From Pelosinus fermentans (lineage in GTDB: Bacteria > Bacillota > Negativicutes > DSM-13327): a stretch of DNA of 33,434 bases. The notes beneath the pieces are model-generated. The model searched no databases and was not told where the DNA came from. It saw only the letters and a program-made list of their open reading frames with translations. The translations under genes were made by a program, and so were the position numbers. The stretch's first letter is position 1. Each line of letters starts with the position of its first letter. The DNA is taken from positions 2,536-35,969 of the forward strand of contig DJJR01000070.1 of NCBI GenBank assembly GCA_002434245.1. Reading direction: 5' to 3'. Shown here one piece after another: positions 8,371 to 17,579 of this stretch.

Positions 8371-9510
8371 GTGAAAAATAGTATTTTAATCGTTGATGAT
8401 CTGACTTTCAATCGGAAGCAGATTAAAGCAGTATTAAAAGATATGCAGCAGATTGAATTCTATGATGCGGAAGATGGATTTCAGGCGATTAAAGAAGTTG
8501 AAGATAATGATATTGATTTGATTATATTAGATTTAATGATGCCAGGAAAAGATGGATTTGATGTACTTAGAGAATTAAAAGCTGATGATAAATATAAAGA
8601 TATTCCAATTATTGTCTATTCAGGAATGGATAATATAGATAGCGTAAATCAAGCATTAGAATTAGGTGCTTATGATTATTTTTCCAAACCCCTGACATTG
8701 GAGCAAATCCAATTTGTCGTTCCGGTAAAAGTTAAAAATGCATTGGACAGTTATGTTCAGCGCAAAGCGTTACTGCGTATGCATGAAAAGATGAAGTTAG
8801 AATTAATGCTGGCAAATGTTTTGCAGCAAACATTAATAACAAGCTCAACAAAAGGACCACTGGCTGATATGTATGGTAAGTATCTTTCTTGTGATGGAAT
8901 TGGTGGAAACTTTTATGAGTGTGTACAATCTGAAGAAAGTATCTGGTTCATTATGGCTGATGTATCAAGCCATGGGGTAGCGGCAGCCATGATTGCCTCG
9001 ATGATAAAAGTGGATTTTACGAATTCTATTAAGTACTTATCATGTCCAGCAGAAGTTTTGCGTCATATGAATGATACTTTCTATTCTATGATGCAAGGGG
9101 ATTATTCTTTCACTGCTGTTGTGGGTAAAAGGCAAGGAAATGTTCTTGCATTCGCTAATGCTGGTCATAGCCATCCTATGGTTTATACACATGAAACAAA
9201 TCACGTACATGTACTCTATTCAAAGGATAAGCCTGTCGGCCTTGTGGAGAAGGCAGAATATAATTCCCATAAGATTAAAATTAGTACAGAAGATATTATT
9301 TTTCTTTATACAGATGGATTATTTAATACCCGGGAACAATATGATATGGAAATGAATTATCAGGATTTAAGCGGTTGTTTTATGAACTATAAGCATATCA
9401 TTGAAGAGAACCCGGAAGAGTTCTTTAATGTCGTGTTACGGTTATTTGCAGGAATTACGGATGAAAAAGTAATTGATGATGTTTCCTTGATGTTGATTAA
9501 AATCCATTAG
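8371..9510 (+). CDS. Response regulator fused to a PP2C-type (RsbU/SpoIIE) phosphatase
   Basis: 379-aa signalling protein. Residues 3-115 form a receiver domain with D9/D10 and phosphoacceptor about D54 (IILDLMMPGKDG). A helical linker (about 130-160) is followed by a SpoIIE/PP2C phosphatase domain with the metal-binding aspartates in IMADVSSHG, FLYTDGLFN and VIDDVSLML. Such proteins usually dephosphorylate an anti-anti-sigma factor when phosphorylated. The start is GTG 8371, behind AGGAGGTGG; a TTG 42 nt upstream has no ribosome binding site. No sigma/anti-sigma gene lies next to it, so it is an orphan here. Confidence 0.9.
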   Translation: MKNSILIVDDLTFNRKQIKAVLKDMQQIEFYDAEDGFQAIKEVEDNDIDLIILDLMMPGKDGFDVLRELKADDKYKDIPIIVYSGMDNIDSVNQALELGAYDYFSKPLTLEQIQFVVPVKVKNALDSYVQRKALLRMHEKMKLELMLANVLQQTLITSSTKGPLADMYGKYLSCDGIGGNFYECVQSEESIWFIMADVSSHGVAAAMIASMIKVDFTNSIKYLSCPAEVLRHMNDTFYSMMQGDYSFTAVVGKRQGNVLAFANAGHSHPMVYTHETNHVHVLYSKDKPVGLVEKAEYNSHKIKISTEDIIFLYTDGLFNTREQYDMEMNYQDLSGCFMNYKHIIEENPEEFFNVVLRLFAGITDEKVIDDVSLMLIKIH

Positions 9511-9565
9511 CTTGTGGATGAGTCGTATTTTAGAATTACCAGACACAAGTAATAAAGTGAATTGT

Positions 9566-9597
9566 AAAATAACTTAGCATTTTGTTAAGTTATTTTT
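9566..9597 (+). terminator. Rho-independent terminator after the PP2C gene
   Basis: AAAATAACTTA pairs with TAAGTTATTTT across a 9-nt loop and runs into a T-rich tail. The stem is AT-rich, so it is of moderate strength. Confidence 0.65.
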
Positions 9598-9831
9598 ATT
9601 TATAAAAAAGTTATCGGAAAAAACTGAAAAATACGGCAATGGAAAAGGAATTTACCAAAAAATAGCGAATACAGTATTTGACTTAATAAAACGTTTAAAA
9701 AAGTATTGTGATCATCCATAGAGAGACGATTTATTTTCCTTAAGAGATATACAGCGTATTCTCGTTCTTTGCTTGTAACCATATAGACCTGTTTTACGAG
9801 AACACAATCTATTCATTAGGAGGGGTTAGTC
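9598..9831 (+). other. Leader/promoter region of galK
   Basis: No gene is supported here. It holds TTGACT (about 9678) followed at a loose distance by AT-rich -10-like sequences, and the symmetric core AAACGTTTAAA that could be an operator half-site. The ribosome binding site AGGAGGGG lies directly before galK. No clear riboswitch was seen. Confidence 0.35.
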
Positions 9832-11004
9832 ATGAATATTCTTCAATTTAAGGATAGATTTCACAAAGAATATGGAAGTAGTAGCAATCAGCCAAAGCAT
9901 TGCTTTTTCTCACCTGGCAGAGTGAACTTAATTGGTGAGCACATTGATTATAATGGTGGTTATGTATTTCCAGCAGCCTTATCGTTAGGGATTTATGGTG
10001 CACTGCGTTTTCGTTCAGACAACCTAATTCAGCTGAAATCCACAAATACATCGCTGGAGGTTTCTGTTGATCTAAAAAAGTCCATTGCATTTAATGAAGA
10101 AGACCGTTGGACTAATTATCCTAAAGGCGTAATTAAGCAATTACTGGATGATGGATATTCGCTAAAAGGGTGTGATATTCTGGTTTCAGGTAACCTTCCT
10201 GATGGAGCAGGCCTTTCTTCTTCTGCAGCTCTCCTAGTGCTAATAGCCTTTATGTTGCGTTATGCTGGCGGAGAAACTACTATAGATAAGGTTGAATTGG
10301 CGAAGTTCTGCCAACAGGTAGAAAATCGATTTATGGGAGTTAATTGTGGAATTATGGATCAATTTTCAGTGGCGATGGGAAAGCAAGACCACGCTATATT
10401 ACTGGATTGTGATACTCTACAATATAAATATACTCCTTTTGTATTAGGAGAATATAGTTTAGTTATTATGAATACCAATAAGAAACGAGAATTAGCAGAT
10501 TCAAAATATAATCAACGCCGAAGCGAATGCGAAACAGTTTTAGGGATTATACGAGAGCATCGTCAAGTAATGAGTCTTTGCCAAGTATCTTTTAAAGATG
10601 TAGAAAAATATGTGAAAGATGATGTATTGCAGCGTAGGGCGCGTCATGTCATTTCGGAAAACCGTCGAGTCTTATTAGCCGTTGAGCTTCTAAGCCAAGG
10701 GGATATTATAGGTTTTGCGAATCTTATGACTCAGTCTCATATATCTTTAAAGAATGATTATGAAGTAACGGGTTTAGAATTAGATGCAATAGTTGAATGT
10801 GCTCTTAAGAGGGCTGGGTGTATTGGTGCACGCATGACAGGAGCTGGATTTGGCGGTTGTGCTATTGCATTGGTTGCAACTGATCAATTAAAAGAATTCA
10901 CAGTGACAGTAAAACAGGAATATGAACAAAAGACAGGTTTGAAACCGGACTTTTATGTGGCAAGAATTTCAGATGGTGTAAAAGCCATTGACTGCTCAAG
11001 GTAG
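9832..11004 (+). CDS. galK: Galactokinase
   Basis: 390-aa GHMP kinase that phosphorylates galactose with ATP (Leloir pathway entry). The galactokinase signature GRVNLIGEHIDYNGGYVFP is near residue 30. The ATP-binding loop LPDGAGLSSSAALLVL is near residue 125, and the third GHMP motif GARMTGAGFGGCAIALV is near the C-terminus. Length matches bacterial GalK. AGGAGGGG lies 9 nt upstream. galT and galE are not in the window. The downstream ROK regulator and mgl transporter point to a galactose regulon. Confidence 0.95.
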   Translation: MNILQFKDRFHKEYGSSSNQPKHCFFSPGRVNLIGEHIDYNGGYVFPAALSLGIYGALRFRSDNLIQLKSTNTSLEVSVDLKKSIAFNEEDRWTNYPKGVIKQLLDDGYSLKGCDILVSGNLPDGAGLSSSAALLVLIAFMLRYAGGETTIDKVELAKFCQQVENRFMGVNCGIMDQFSVAMGKQDHAILLDCDTLQYKYTPFVLGEYSLVIMNTNKKRELADSKYNQRRSECETVLGIIREHRQVMSLCQVSFKDVEKYVKDDVLQRRARHVISENRRVLLAVELLSQGDIIGFANLMTQSHISLKNDYEVTGLELDAIVECALKRAGCIGARMTGAGFGGCAIALVATDQLKEFTVTVKQEYEQKTGLKPDFYVARISDGVKAIDCSR

Positions 11005-11208
11005 AATTGGATATTGATAGTGACTACGCAAAGGATTCTCAATATTCTTAATTGCGAAAAAAATATTGCCGGTGATAAGAGCAGGAAGTTGCATAAATGT
11101 TAAATCAGGGGAGTGTTGGCATAGAATCTGAAATGATTTAAACATTGTGCTACACTCTTGTATCATAAGAAATTTAATGGTGTGCGCCACTAAAGGGTAG
11201 GGGATAGA

Positions 11209-12420
11209 GTGGAAAATATTATAGCAAATAGTTTTAAATTAGGAAGCAGTAATGATGCATTAACGCTGAATGTAATTCGACGCCAGGGGCCCATATCCAG
11301 GGTGGAAATTTCCAAAATGACAGGTTTAACTCCGCCGACGGTTACTAATATTACAACAAAGTTACTAGAATTAGGTTTGATAGCGGAAGATCGAATTGGG
11401 GAGTCCAGTGGCGGGCGTCGTCCATTATTATTAAAAATTAATAGTCTTTTGGCCACTGTTATTATTGTATATATTCGCTCTGAAAGAATGATCGGATATG
11501 TGATAGATCCTGAGTTTCAATGTCAATTAGAAGACAGTAGAAATATAAAAGGAAAAAAAGAAGATGAAATTTTAAAGATGTTGCTGGATATTATTAGTGA
11601 TTGTCGTAAAAGAGCTGTTGTTCCTGTGCTTGCCGTAGGAGTTGTGGTTCGCGGTCCAGTGAGAAGAAAAGATGGAATTGCTGTATTTGTGCCTAATATT
11701 GGCTGGCGGAATACACCCTTAAAAGGGATTATTGAGGAACATATTGGCTTACCTGCCTTTATTGAAAATGATGTGAAAGCATTAAGCAATGGTGAATATT
11801 ATTATGGTTCAGTAAAAGATGCCGAAAGTATGATTTTATTAAAAGTTAGTCATGGTATTGGCGGCGGTATTATCTTTAATGGCAGTCTTTATCGCGGTGT
11901 CAATGATAGTGCCGGTGAAGTGGGTCATACGACAATTGACATTGCAGGTCCTATATGCAGTTGTGGGAATTACGGGTGTTTAGAAGCCTTAGCTTCAGAG
12001 AATGCGTTGGTTGATGCAGTAGCGAAAGCGATTAAGGAAGGGCAAAGCTCTATTATTTACGACATGGTAAAGGGCGAGTTGAAAGATTTGGCTCCCGAGG
12101 TTATTTATGAGGCCGCAGATACTGGTGATGAGTTAGCGATTCGTATGTTAGGACAGGTAGCAAGATATTTGGGCATTGGCATTGCGAATCTTGTTAATAC
12201 TTTTAATCCTGAAATTCTTATAATTGGCGGAGGTATAGTGAGAGGACGTCAATATATTGAAGATATAGTTAGACAAACTGTTGAAGATCGATCTTTTGAA
12301 AGTTCTAGCAATGTTTTAGAAATTAGTTTTTTAACTACGACAACAGAAAATACACTAAAAGGTGCAGCTGATATTGTATTTGCTGAAATCACAGAATCAA
12401 TATGGCTGGGTCAGCGGTAA
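11209..12420 (+). CDS. ROK-family transcriptional regulator (NagC/XylR type)
   Basis: 403-aa DNA-binding protein. An N-terminal winged helix (about 15-75, ISRVEISKMTGLTPPTVTNI) is followed by a sugar-kinase-like ROK domain. The ROK zinc motif CSCGNYGCLEALAS is present, as are the HGIGGGIIFNG and GEVGHTTID segments. The start is GTG with GGGTAGGGG upstream. It sits between galK and mglB on the same strand, so it most likely senses galactose or a related sugar and controls this cluster (inference). A possible promoter, TTAAAC-17 nt-TATCAT, lies about 45 nt before its start. Confidence 0.88.
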   Translation: MENIIANSFKLGSSNDALTLNVIRRQGPISRVEISKMTGLTPPTVTNITTKLLELGLIAEDRIGESSGGRRPLLLKINSLLATVIIVYIRSERMIGYVIDPEFQCQLEDSRNIKGKKEDEILKMLLDIISDCRKRAVVPVLAVGVVVRGPVRRKDGIAVFVPNIGWRNTPLKGIIEEHIGLPAFIENDVKALSNGEYYYGSVKDAESMILLKVSHGIGGGIIFNGSLYRGVNDSAGEVGHTTIDIAGPICSCGNYGCLEALASENALVDAVAKAIKEGQSSIIYDMVKGELKDLAPEVIYEAADTGDELAIRMLGQVARYLGIGIANLVNTFNPEILIIGGGIVRGRQYIEDIVRQTVEDRSFESSSNVLEISFLTTTTENTLKGAADIVFAEITESIWLGQR

Positions 12421-12515
12421 TTTCTAATGGTGGCACTATTATAAGACCAAGAGTATGTATTCTGGGTTTTATAATCTGTAATATCCACACTAAATTATTG
12501 GAGGAGGGTTAAACT

Positions 12516-13541
12516 ATGAAAAAAAACTGGAAGGGACTTATGATGGCAACGCTCTTAGCTGGGGCATTGGTAGCTGGATGTTCGAGCTCAACGCCACCTG
12601 CAGCAGATGCAGACAAAGGTGGTAAAAATTTAATTGGTGTCGCAATCTATAAATTTGATGACACATTTATGAGTGGTGTACGAAGTGCCATCTCCAAGGC
12701 TGCTGAAGGCAAGGCCCAATTGGAAATCGTTGACAGTCAGAACTCCCAGCCAACTCAGAACGATAAAGTTGATTTATTTATTAACAAAAAAGCAAAAGCT
12801 CTTGCCATTAATCCGGTTGATCGCAATGCGGCAGGTGTAATTATTGATAAAGCAAAAGCTGCAAATATTCCTGTAGTATTCTTAAACCGTGAACCTTTGC
12901 CAGAAGATATGAAAAAGTGGGATAAGGTATACTATGTGGGAGCCAAGGCTGAGCAATCCGGAATTATGGAAGGTCAATTAGTAGTAGACTACTTTAAAGC
13001 TCATCCTACCAAAGATGGGGTTATCCGTTATGTTATGTTAAAAGGTGAGCCAGGTCATCAAGACGCTGAAATGCGTACGAAATTTGCTATTAAAGCAATT
13101 GAAGATGCAGGTTTAAAAGTTGAAAAAGTAGCTGAAGATACTGCCATGTGGGATCGTGTAAAAGGTCAGGAAAAAATGGCGGCTTTCCTAGCAGCTCATG
13201 GGGACAAAATTGATGTTGTTCTTGCAAATAATGATGATATGGCTTTAGGCGCTATCGAAGCATTAAAAGCTAAGGGGTATTTTAAAGATGGTAAATTCAT
13301 GCCTGTAGTTGGTGTTGATGCTACTGCTCCTGCATTAAAGGCTTTGGAAGAAGGTACACTTTATGGTACCGTTTTAAATGATGCTAATAATCAGGGCAAA
13401 GCTACTTTTAATCTTACTGATGTATTGGCTCAAGGTCAGACTCCTAGTAAGGAAAACACTGGTTATACGATTACAGATGGCAAGTATGTCTGGATTGATT
13501 ATAAGAAGATTACGAAAGAAAACATGAACGAAGCTAAGTAA
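12516..13541 (+). CDS. mglB: Galactose/methyl-galactoside ABC transporter, substrate-binding lipoprotein
   Basis: 341-aa periplasmic-binding-type lipoprotein. The signal peptide ends in lipobox LVAGC (about residues 18-22), followed by a serine/proline spacer. The mature protein is a type-1 sugar-binding fold (IGVAIYKFDDTFMSGVR, LAINPVDRNAA, NNDDMALGAIEALK, VVGVDATAPALKALEEG), closely resembling MglB. GGAGGAGGG precedes the start. It leads mglBAC; a strong hairpin after it probably limits expression of the membrane genes. Confidence 0.93.
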   Translation: MKKNWKGLMMATLLAGALVAGCSSSTPPAADADKGGKNLIGVAIYKFDDTFMSGVRSAISKAAEGKAQLEIVDSQNSQPTQNDKVDLFINKKAKALAINPVDRNAAGVIIDKAKAANIPVVFLNREPLPEDMKKWDKVYYVGAKAEQSGIMEGQLVVDYFKAHPTKDGVIRYVMLKGEPGHQDAEMRTKFAIKAIEDAGLKVEKVAEDTAMWDRVKGQEKMAAFLAAHGDKIDVVLANNDDMALGAIEALKAKGYFKDGKFMPVVGVDATAPALKALEEGTLYGTVLNDANNQGKATFNLTDVLAQGQTPSKENTGYTITDGKYVWIDYKKITKENMNEAK

Positions 13542-13567
13542 ATTTCTTTTTTGGGATCAAAATTTTT

Positions 13568-13616
13568 AAAATGGCAAGGGTTAAATTTATCTCGCATCGT
13601 ACCCTTGCCATTTTGA
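13568..13616 (+). terminator. Intra-operon hairpin/terminator between mglB and mglA
   Basis: AAAATGGCAAGGGT (13568-13581) pairs perfectly with ACCCTTGCCATTTT (13601-13614) across a 19-nt loop; the T-run is part of the stem end. Such a structure would let the binding protein be made in excess over MglA and MglC, by partial termination or by protecting the mglB 3' end. Confidence 0.75.
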
Positions 13617-13665
13617 TTACTAAGGGATAGTAAAATGCCTTTGAGAGAAAGAGAGGCGCTCAATA

Positions 13666-15183
13666 ATGACAGAACTTGAATTTTTACTTGAAATGAATAA
13701 CATCTCTAAAGAATTTCCGGGTGTTAAAGCTCTTGACGACGTAACACTTAAGGTTAGGCCTGGTACTGTACACGCTCTCATGGGAGAAAACGGTGCAGGC
13801 AAATCAACGCTAATGAAATGCCTTTTTGGGATTTATAAACAAGATGCTGGTGAAATTATCCTAAATCAGCGAAAACTAGAAATACATAATTCTAAAGATG
13901 CATTGAATTATGGTATATCCATGATTCATCAGGAATTGCATCCTGTTCCTCATCGAGATGTGATGGAAAATGTATGGTTAGGACGTTTTCCTATGACTGG
14001 TTTTGGTCCTTTTCAATTTGTAGACCATAAAAAAATGTATGCTGATACTACTGCTTTATTTCAACAATTGGAAATTGATATTAATCCTAATGCGCTGGTA
14101 AAAACTCTATCAGTATCGAAAGTGCAGTCTATTGAAATTGCTAAAGCTGTATCCTTTAATGCGAAAATCATTGTGATGGATGAACCAACATCTTCGTTGA
14201 CTGGTAATGAGGTGGAACAGTTATTTAAAATTATACGTGACTTACGAAAAAGAGGAGTTTCGATCATTTATATATCTCATAAAATGGAAGAAATTCTCCA
14301 AATATCAGATGACGTTACGATTATGCGGGATGGTAAATATATTGGTACCTGGAATGCTTCAGAGCTGACTACTGACTTAATTATTTCTAAGATGGTTGGA
14401 CGTGATCTTACCCAGCGCTTTCCAGAGCGCAGTAATGTACCTGGTGAAGTGGTGTTGCGGGTAGAAAATCTTACGTCACCTAATCCCCGGTCCTTTAAAA
14501 AAATCACCTTTGACCTGCGAAAAGGCGAAGTACTTGGAATCAGCGGACTTGTAGGTGCCCAACGTACGGAGCTGGTAGAAGCAATTTTTGGATTGCGTAC
14601 TATAGCAGAAGGCAAATTCATTTTGAATGGAAAAGAGGTTAAAATTAAGTCGCCGGCAGATGCCAAGAAATATAAAATTGCTTTACTTACGGAAGAACGA
14701 CGTGTTACGGGAATCTTTCCGGTTTTACCGATCGTGGAAAATACAGCGATTGCTGATCTGAATGCGTATCAAACTTCGTATTTCTTTCTAAACGAAAAAA
14801 AGATGAAAGAAGATACAGCAAAGAGTATTGAAAAACTTAGAATAAAAACACCTTCGATCAAGGAGCTGATAAAGAATCTGTCCGGGGGGAATCAGCAAAA
14901 AGTTTTAATCGGACGATGGTTGCTTACTGATCCGGATATATTGCTGCTTGATGAGCCAACCCGTGGTATTGACGTTGGTGCAAAATTTGAAATTTACACG
15001 ATTATTACAGAGCTTGCCAAGCAAGGGAAAAGTATCATTATGATATCTTCTGAAATGCCTGAAATCTTAGGAATGTCGGATCGAATCATGGTAATGTGTG
15101 AAGGACGACTTACGGGCATATTGGATCAAAAGAATGCTACTGAGCGAGAAATCATGCGCCATGCAACCTTATATTTGGCGTGA
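13666..15183 (+). CDS. mglA: Galactose/methyl-galactoside ABC transporter, ATP-binding protein
   Basis: 505-aa double ATPase of the sugar CUT2 class. The first half has Walker A GENGAGKSTLMKC and Walker B IIVMDEPTSSL, but a degenerate signature (LSVSKVQSIEIAK). The second half has a degenerate P-loop (SGLVGAQRTELVEAIFG), the intact signature LSGGNQQKVLIGRWL and Walker B ILLLDEPTRGIDVG. This asymmetry is normal for MglA/RbsA. It follows mglB after the hairpin; mglC starts 16 nt downstream. Confidence 0.95.
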   Translation: MTELEFLLEMNNISKEFPGVKALDDVTLKVRPGTVHALMGENGAGKSTLMKCLFGIYKQDAGEIILNQRKLEIHNSKDALNYGISMIHQELHPVPHRDVMENVWLGRFPMTGFGPFQFVDHKKMYADTTALFQQLEIDINPNALVKTLSVSKVQSIEIAKAVSFNAKIIVMDEPTSSLTGNEVEQLFKIIRDLRKRGVSIIYISHKMEEILQISDDVTIMRDGKYIGTWNASELTTDLIISKMVGRDLTQRFPERSNVPGEVVLRVENLTSPNPRSFKKITFDLRKGEVLGISGLVGAQRTELVEAIFGLRTIAEGKFILNGKEVKIKSPADAKKYKIALLTEERRVTGIFPVLPIVENTAIADLNAYQTSYFFLNEKKMKEDTAKSIEKLRIKTPSIKELIKNLSGGNQQKVLIGRWLLTDPDILLLDEPTRGIDVGAKFEIYTIITELAKQGKSIIMISSEMPEILGMSDRIMVMCEGRLTGILDQKNATEREIMRHATLYLA

Positions 15184-15199
15184 AAAAGGAGGTTTAAAA

Positions 15200-16213
15200 A
15201 TGAACTTTGATACGAAAAAATTGAATGAATTCTTTTTGCAATATGCAATCTATGGTGTCCTAATCGTTCTTATCATAGCAATTGCCATCTATAATTCAAA
15301 TTTTTTATCAATTAATACCCTGCGTGATATTTTAATGCAGTCTTCCACTCGGGTAATCATTGCTCTTGGTGCTGGATTTGTATTGATAACAGCAGGTGTT
15401 GACCTTTCTGCCGGACGTGTTGTAGGTTTGGCTGCTGTATTATCCGGTTCTATGCTGCAAATCGCAGATTACTCGCGACGGTTTTTCCCAAACCTGCCTG
15501 ATTTGCCAATCTGGATTCCAATTCTTGTGGCTGTTATTGGTGGTCTGATTGTAGGTATACTCAATGGATGGATTGTGGCTAAATTTAGTGTACCACCGTT
15601 TATTGCAACATTGGGTACTTATGTTATGGTTTATGGCGTAAATTCGATTTACTTTGATATGAAGCCTAATGAATCACAGCCAATTGGTGGTCTACGGCCT
15701 GACTTTACAATCATCGGTTCGGGATCAATCGGTACTGGTCCCTATTCGATTCCCTATATAGTACTGATAGCCCTGATCGTATCGTTTGTAGTTTGGGTAA
15801 TCTTTAATAAAACAAAACTAGGTAAAAATATGTATGCTATTGGCGGTAATATCAATGCTGCAAAAGTTTCAGGAATTAATGTTGGTCTTAATTTGATTAT
15901 GATCTATGCAATTGCCGGGGCGCTTTATGGTTTTGCTGGTGTATTGGAGGCTGCAAGAACAGGTGGCGCGACTAACAATTATGGTAACATGTATGAATTA
16001 GATGCAATTGCTGCTTGTGTCGTAGGTGGTGTTTCTACAACCGGCGGTATTGGCACAGTGCCAGGTATACTGGTAGGAGTTGTAATTTTTACTGTTATTA
16101 ACTATGGTTTAACCTTTGTTGGAATGAACCCTTATTGGCAGCTTATTATAAAAGGTCTCATTATTGTCTCAGCGGTTGCAGTAGATATTCGAAAATATAT
16201 TTCCAAAACCTAA
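15200..16213 (+). CDS. mglC: Galactose/methyl-galactoside ABC transporter, permease
   Basis: 337-aa membrane protein with eight to ten hydrophobic helices of the BPD_transp_2 family. Visible signatures are ITAGVDLSAGRVVGLAAVLSG, the loop GKNMYAIGGNINAAKVSGIN that contacts the ATPase, and CVVGGVSTTGGIGTVPGILVG. The start at 15200 is behind AAAGGAGGT. An upstream in-frame ATG would overlap mglA by 86 nt and lacks a ribosome binding site. Last gene of mglBAC. Confidence 0.94.
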   Translation: MNFDTKKLNEFFLQYAIYGVLIVLIIAIAIYNSNFLSINTLRDILMQSSTRVIIALGAGFVLITAGVDLSAGRVVGLAAVLSGSMLQIADYSRRFFPNLPDLPIWIPILVAVIGGLIVGILNGWIVAKFSVPPFIATLGTYVMVYGVNSIYFDMKPNESQPIGGLRPDFTIIGSGSIGTGPYSIPYIVLIALIVSFVVWVIFNKTKLGKNMYAIGGNINAAKVSGINVGLNLIMIYAIAGALYGFAGVLEAARTGGATNNYGNMYELDAIAACVVGGVSTTGGIGTVPGILVGVVIFTVINYGLTFVGMNPYWQLIIKGLIIVSAVAVDIRKYISKT

Positions 16214-16305
16214 GAAAAACGCTCTGCGTCCTTTAAAAAGAAGACCTTTTGAACTGCGAAGATATGAAGAATAGGAAGAACATGAAGTAAATTATAAATG
16301 TTTGT

Positions 16306-16355
16306 CAATAAAAAACAAAGTGACTACCGATTGGCAGCCACTTTGTTTTTTATTG
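16306..16355. terminator. Bidirectional terminator after mglC
   Basis: CAATAAAAAACAAAGTG (16306-16322) pairs perfectly with CACTTTGTTTTTTATTG (16339-16355) across a 16-nt loop. A- and T-runs in the stem allow termination of mglC and of the opposing unknown gene. Confidence 0.85.
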
Positions 16356-16383
16356 ATTGTATTTACATGTGTTACAGTTTATA

Positions 16384-16680
16384 TCAAAAGGGATTAAAGG
16401 AAAAAAGGCTGGAAGTAGAATTAACATAAAGAACTTTCTGCTTACGTTTTTTTGTTACTGGTGTGTGTCTAGCATAGTTATACAACAGCTCAGTTGTTAT
16501 TTCAGGATAGAGTGTACCGTCAGGTCTTTGGATATGATCTTCTGCCATCCATTTTTTTATATCTGATATGGTAAATTGGGTAGGTAACATTTCAGCATCA
16601 ACTGCTAATTTCATATCCTCAATCAGAGATGCTTCACATAATACAAGAGACTCTGCTTTTTTGTCCTGATTTAATTCCAT
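16384..16680 (-). CDS. Small hypothetical protein, 98 aa
   Basis: I do not recognise this family. The protein is soluble, has no signal peptide, begins MELNQDKKAESLVLCEASLI and contains the segment ISDIKKWMAEDHIQRPDGTLYPEITTELLYNY, cut here for length, which looks like a helical domain. AAAGGAGAA lies 9 nt before the ATG, which supports real translation. It follows the 150-aa zinc-ribbon gene by 35 nt on the same strand, so the two probably form one transcript. Confidence 0.7.
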   Translation of the reverse strand: MELNQDKKAESLVLCEASLIEDMKLAVDAEMLPTQFTISDIKKWMAEDHIQRPDGTLYPEITTELLYNYARHTPVTKKRKQKVLYVNSTSSLFSFNPF

Positions 16681-16715
16681 AACACGAATTCTCCTTTCTA
16701 GTAAGGGTTCTTTTA

Positions 16716-17168
16716 TTAATAAATGATACGAATACTGCCATCTTTATATATTTCTATATCATTATAGCTATCAAATATTCTTTTTGCTGTATCGCTGCCT
16801 ACGGTGCTAAGTTCAATGTTGCCATAGATAATTTCATGATAATGATTGAAAGTCCCTAAGTTGTTAATTGCCATATAACAATGAGCATTATTTCGATAGC
16901 CTGTAGGTGCTAGTTTCACGCCATGTTTTTGTAGCCATTCAACGGTTGCCTCGTGATTTGGAAGGCTTTTGGTTAGGTGGGCAATAGCATGGCGGTCTGT
17001 ACCGACATGTCCTGCTTTAAAATGATCCAGACATTCTTGGCAAATACCTTTTGTACCGACAAAAGTGACTGCTACAGGTTTATCCTCATAGCAATAAAAA
17101 CAGGTACCATTATTATGACGATGCCATTTATAAATATCTTCATACGTTTTTTTCCTGCGAAAGGTCAT
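16716..17168 (-). CDS. Hypothetical protein with N-terminal zinc-ribbon-like cysteines
   Basis: 150-aa protein of unknown function. Two cysteine pairs, C23-x2-C26 (GTCFYCYEDK) and C43-x2-C46 (GICQECLDHF), look like a four-cysteine zinc knuckle. The basic start (MTFRRKKTYEDIYKWHRHNN) and several histidines could favour nucleic acid or metal binding, but this is speculative. AGGAG lies about 10 nt before the ATG. It is the first gene of a probable two-gene minus-strand unit. Confidence 0.7.
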   Translation of the reverse strand: MTFRRKKTYEDIYKWHRHNNGTCFYCYEDKPVAVTFVGTKGICQECLDHFKAGHVGTDRHAIAHLTKSLPNHEATVEWLQKHGVKLAPTGYRNNAHCYMAINNLGTFNHYHEIIYGNIELSTVGSDTAKRIFDSYNDIEIYKDGSIRIIY

Positions 17169-17579
17169 GAGTTCAAATCTCCTATGTATTTTATAGTATA
17201 AACCCTAATGGCGCAGGTGCAATGTTCTCGCCAATATTCACAAGTATAGGGATGATGCTGTACTAGTATACCTGTTTATCTTCATCTTGTATACACGAGT
17301 TTTTGTAAGAAAGCAGCGTGATTCGGACTATTCACGAGTATCGTCTAGTATGATACCCATTCTAAAAAAAATATAGGGTAGGAGATGAGGTATGCAGGAT
17401 ACTTCTGTCCTATTTGGCGAATAGTACAAGAAATGATGATATGAATCCTCATTGTATTCATTCAAACTTCTTCTTTCATTATTTTACATTGTTATTTGAA
17501 GATAGTAAACATGCTAGTTAAAATTTGCAGGTGTGATTATAAAGAAGCAGAAAGCCACTTTTTAAGGAGGAAATTAGTT
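17169..17579. other. Intergenic region without a supported gene
   Basis: 411 bp between a minus-strand and a plus-strand gene, so it should hold promoters for both. I see AT-rich stretches, the small inverted repeat GTATC/GATAC near 17340-17355, and a 10-codon ORF at 17392-17424 (MQDTSVLFGE) behind GGAGATGAGG. That ORF might be a leader peptide but cannot be supported further. Confidence 0.4.

Noticed and set aside
17392..17424. 10-codon ORF as a leader peptide
   Set aside because: A ribosome binding site is present, but there is no terminator or codon run behind it that would indicate attenuation.
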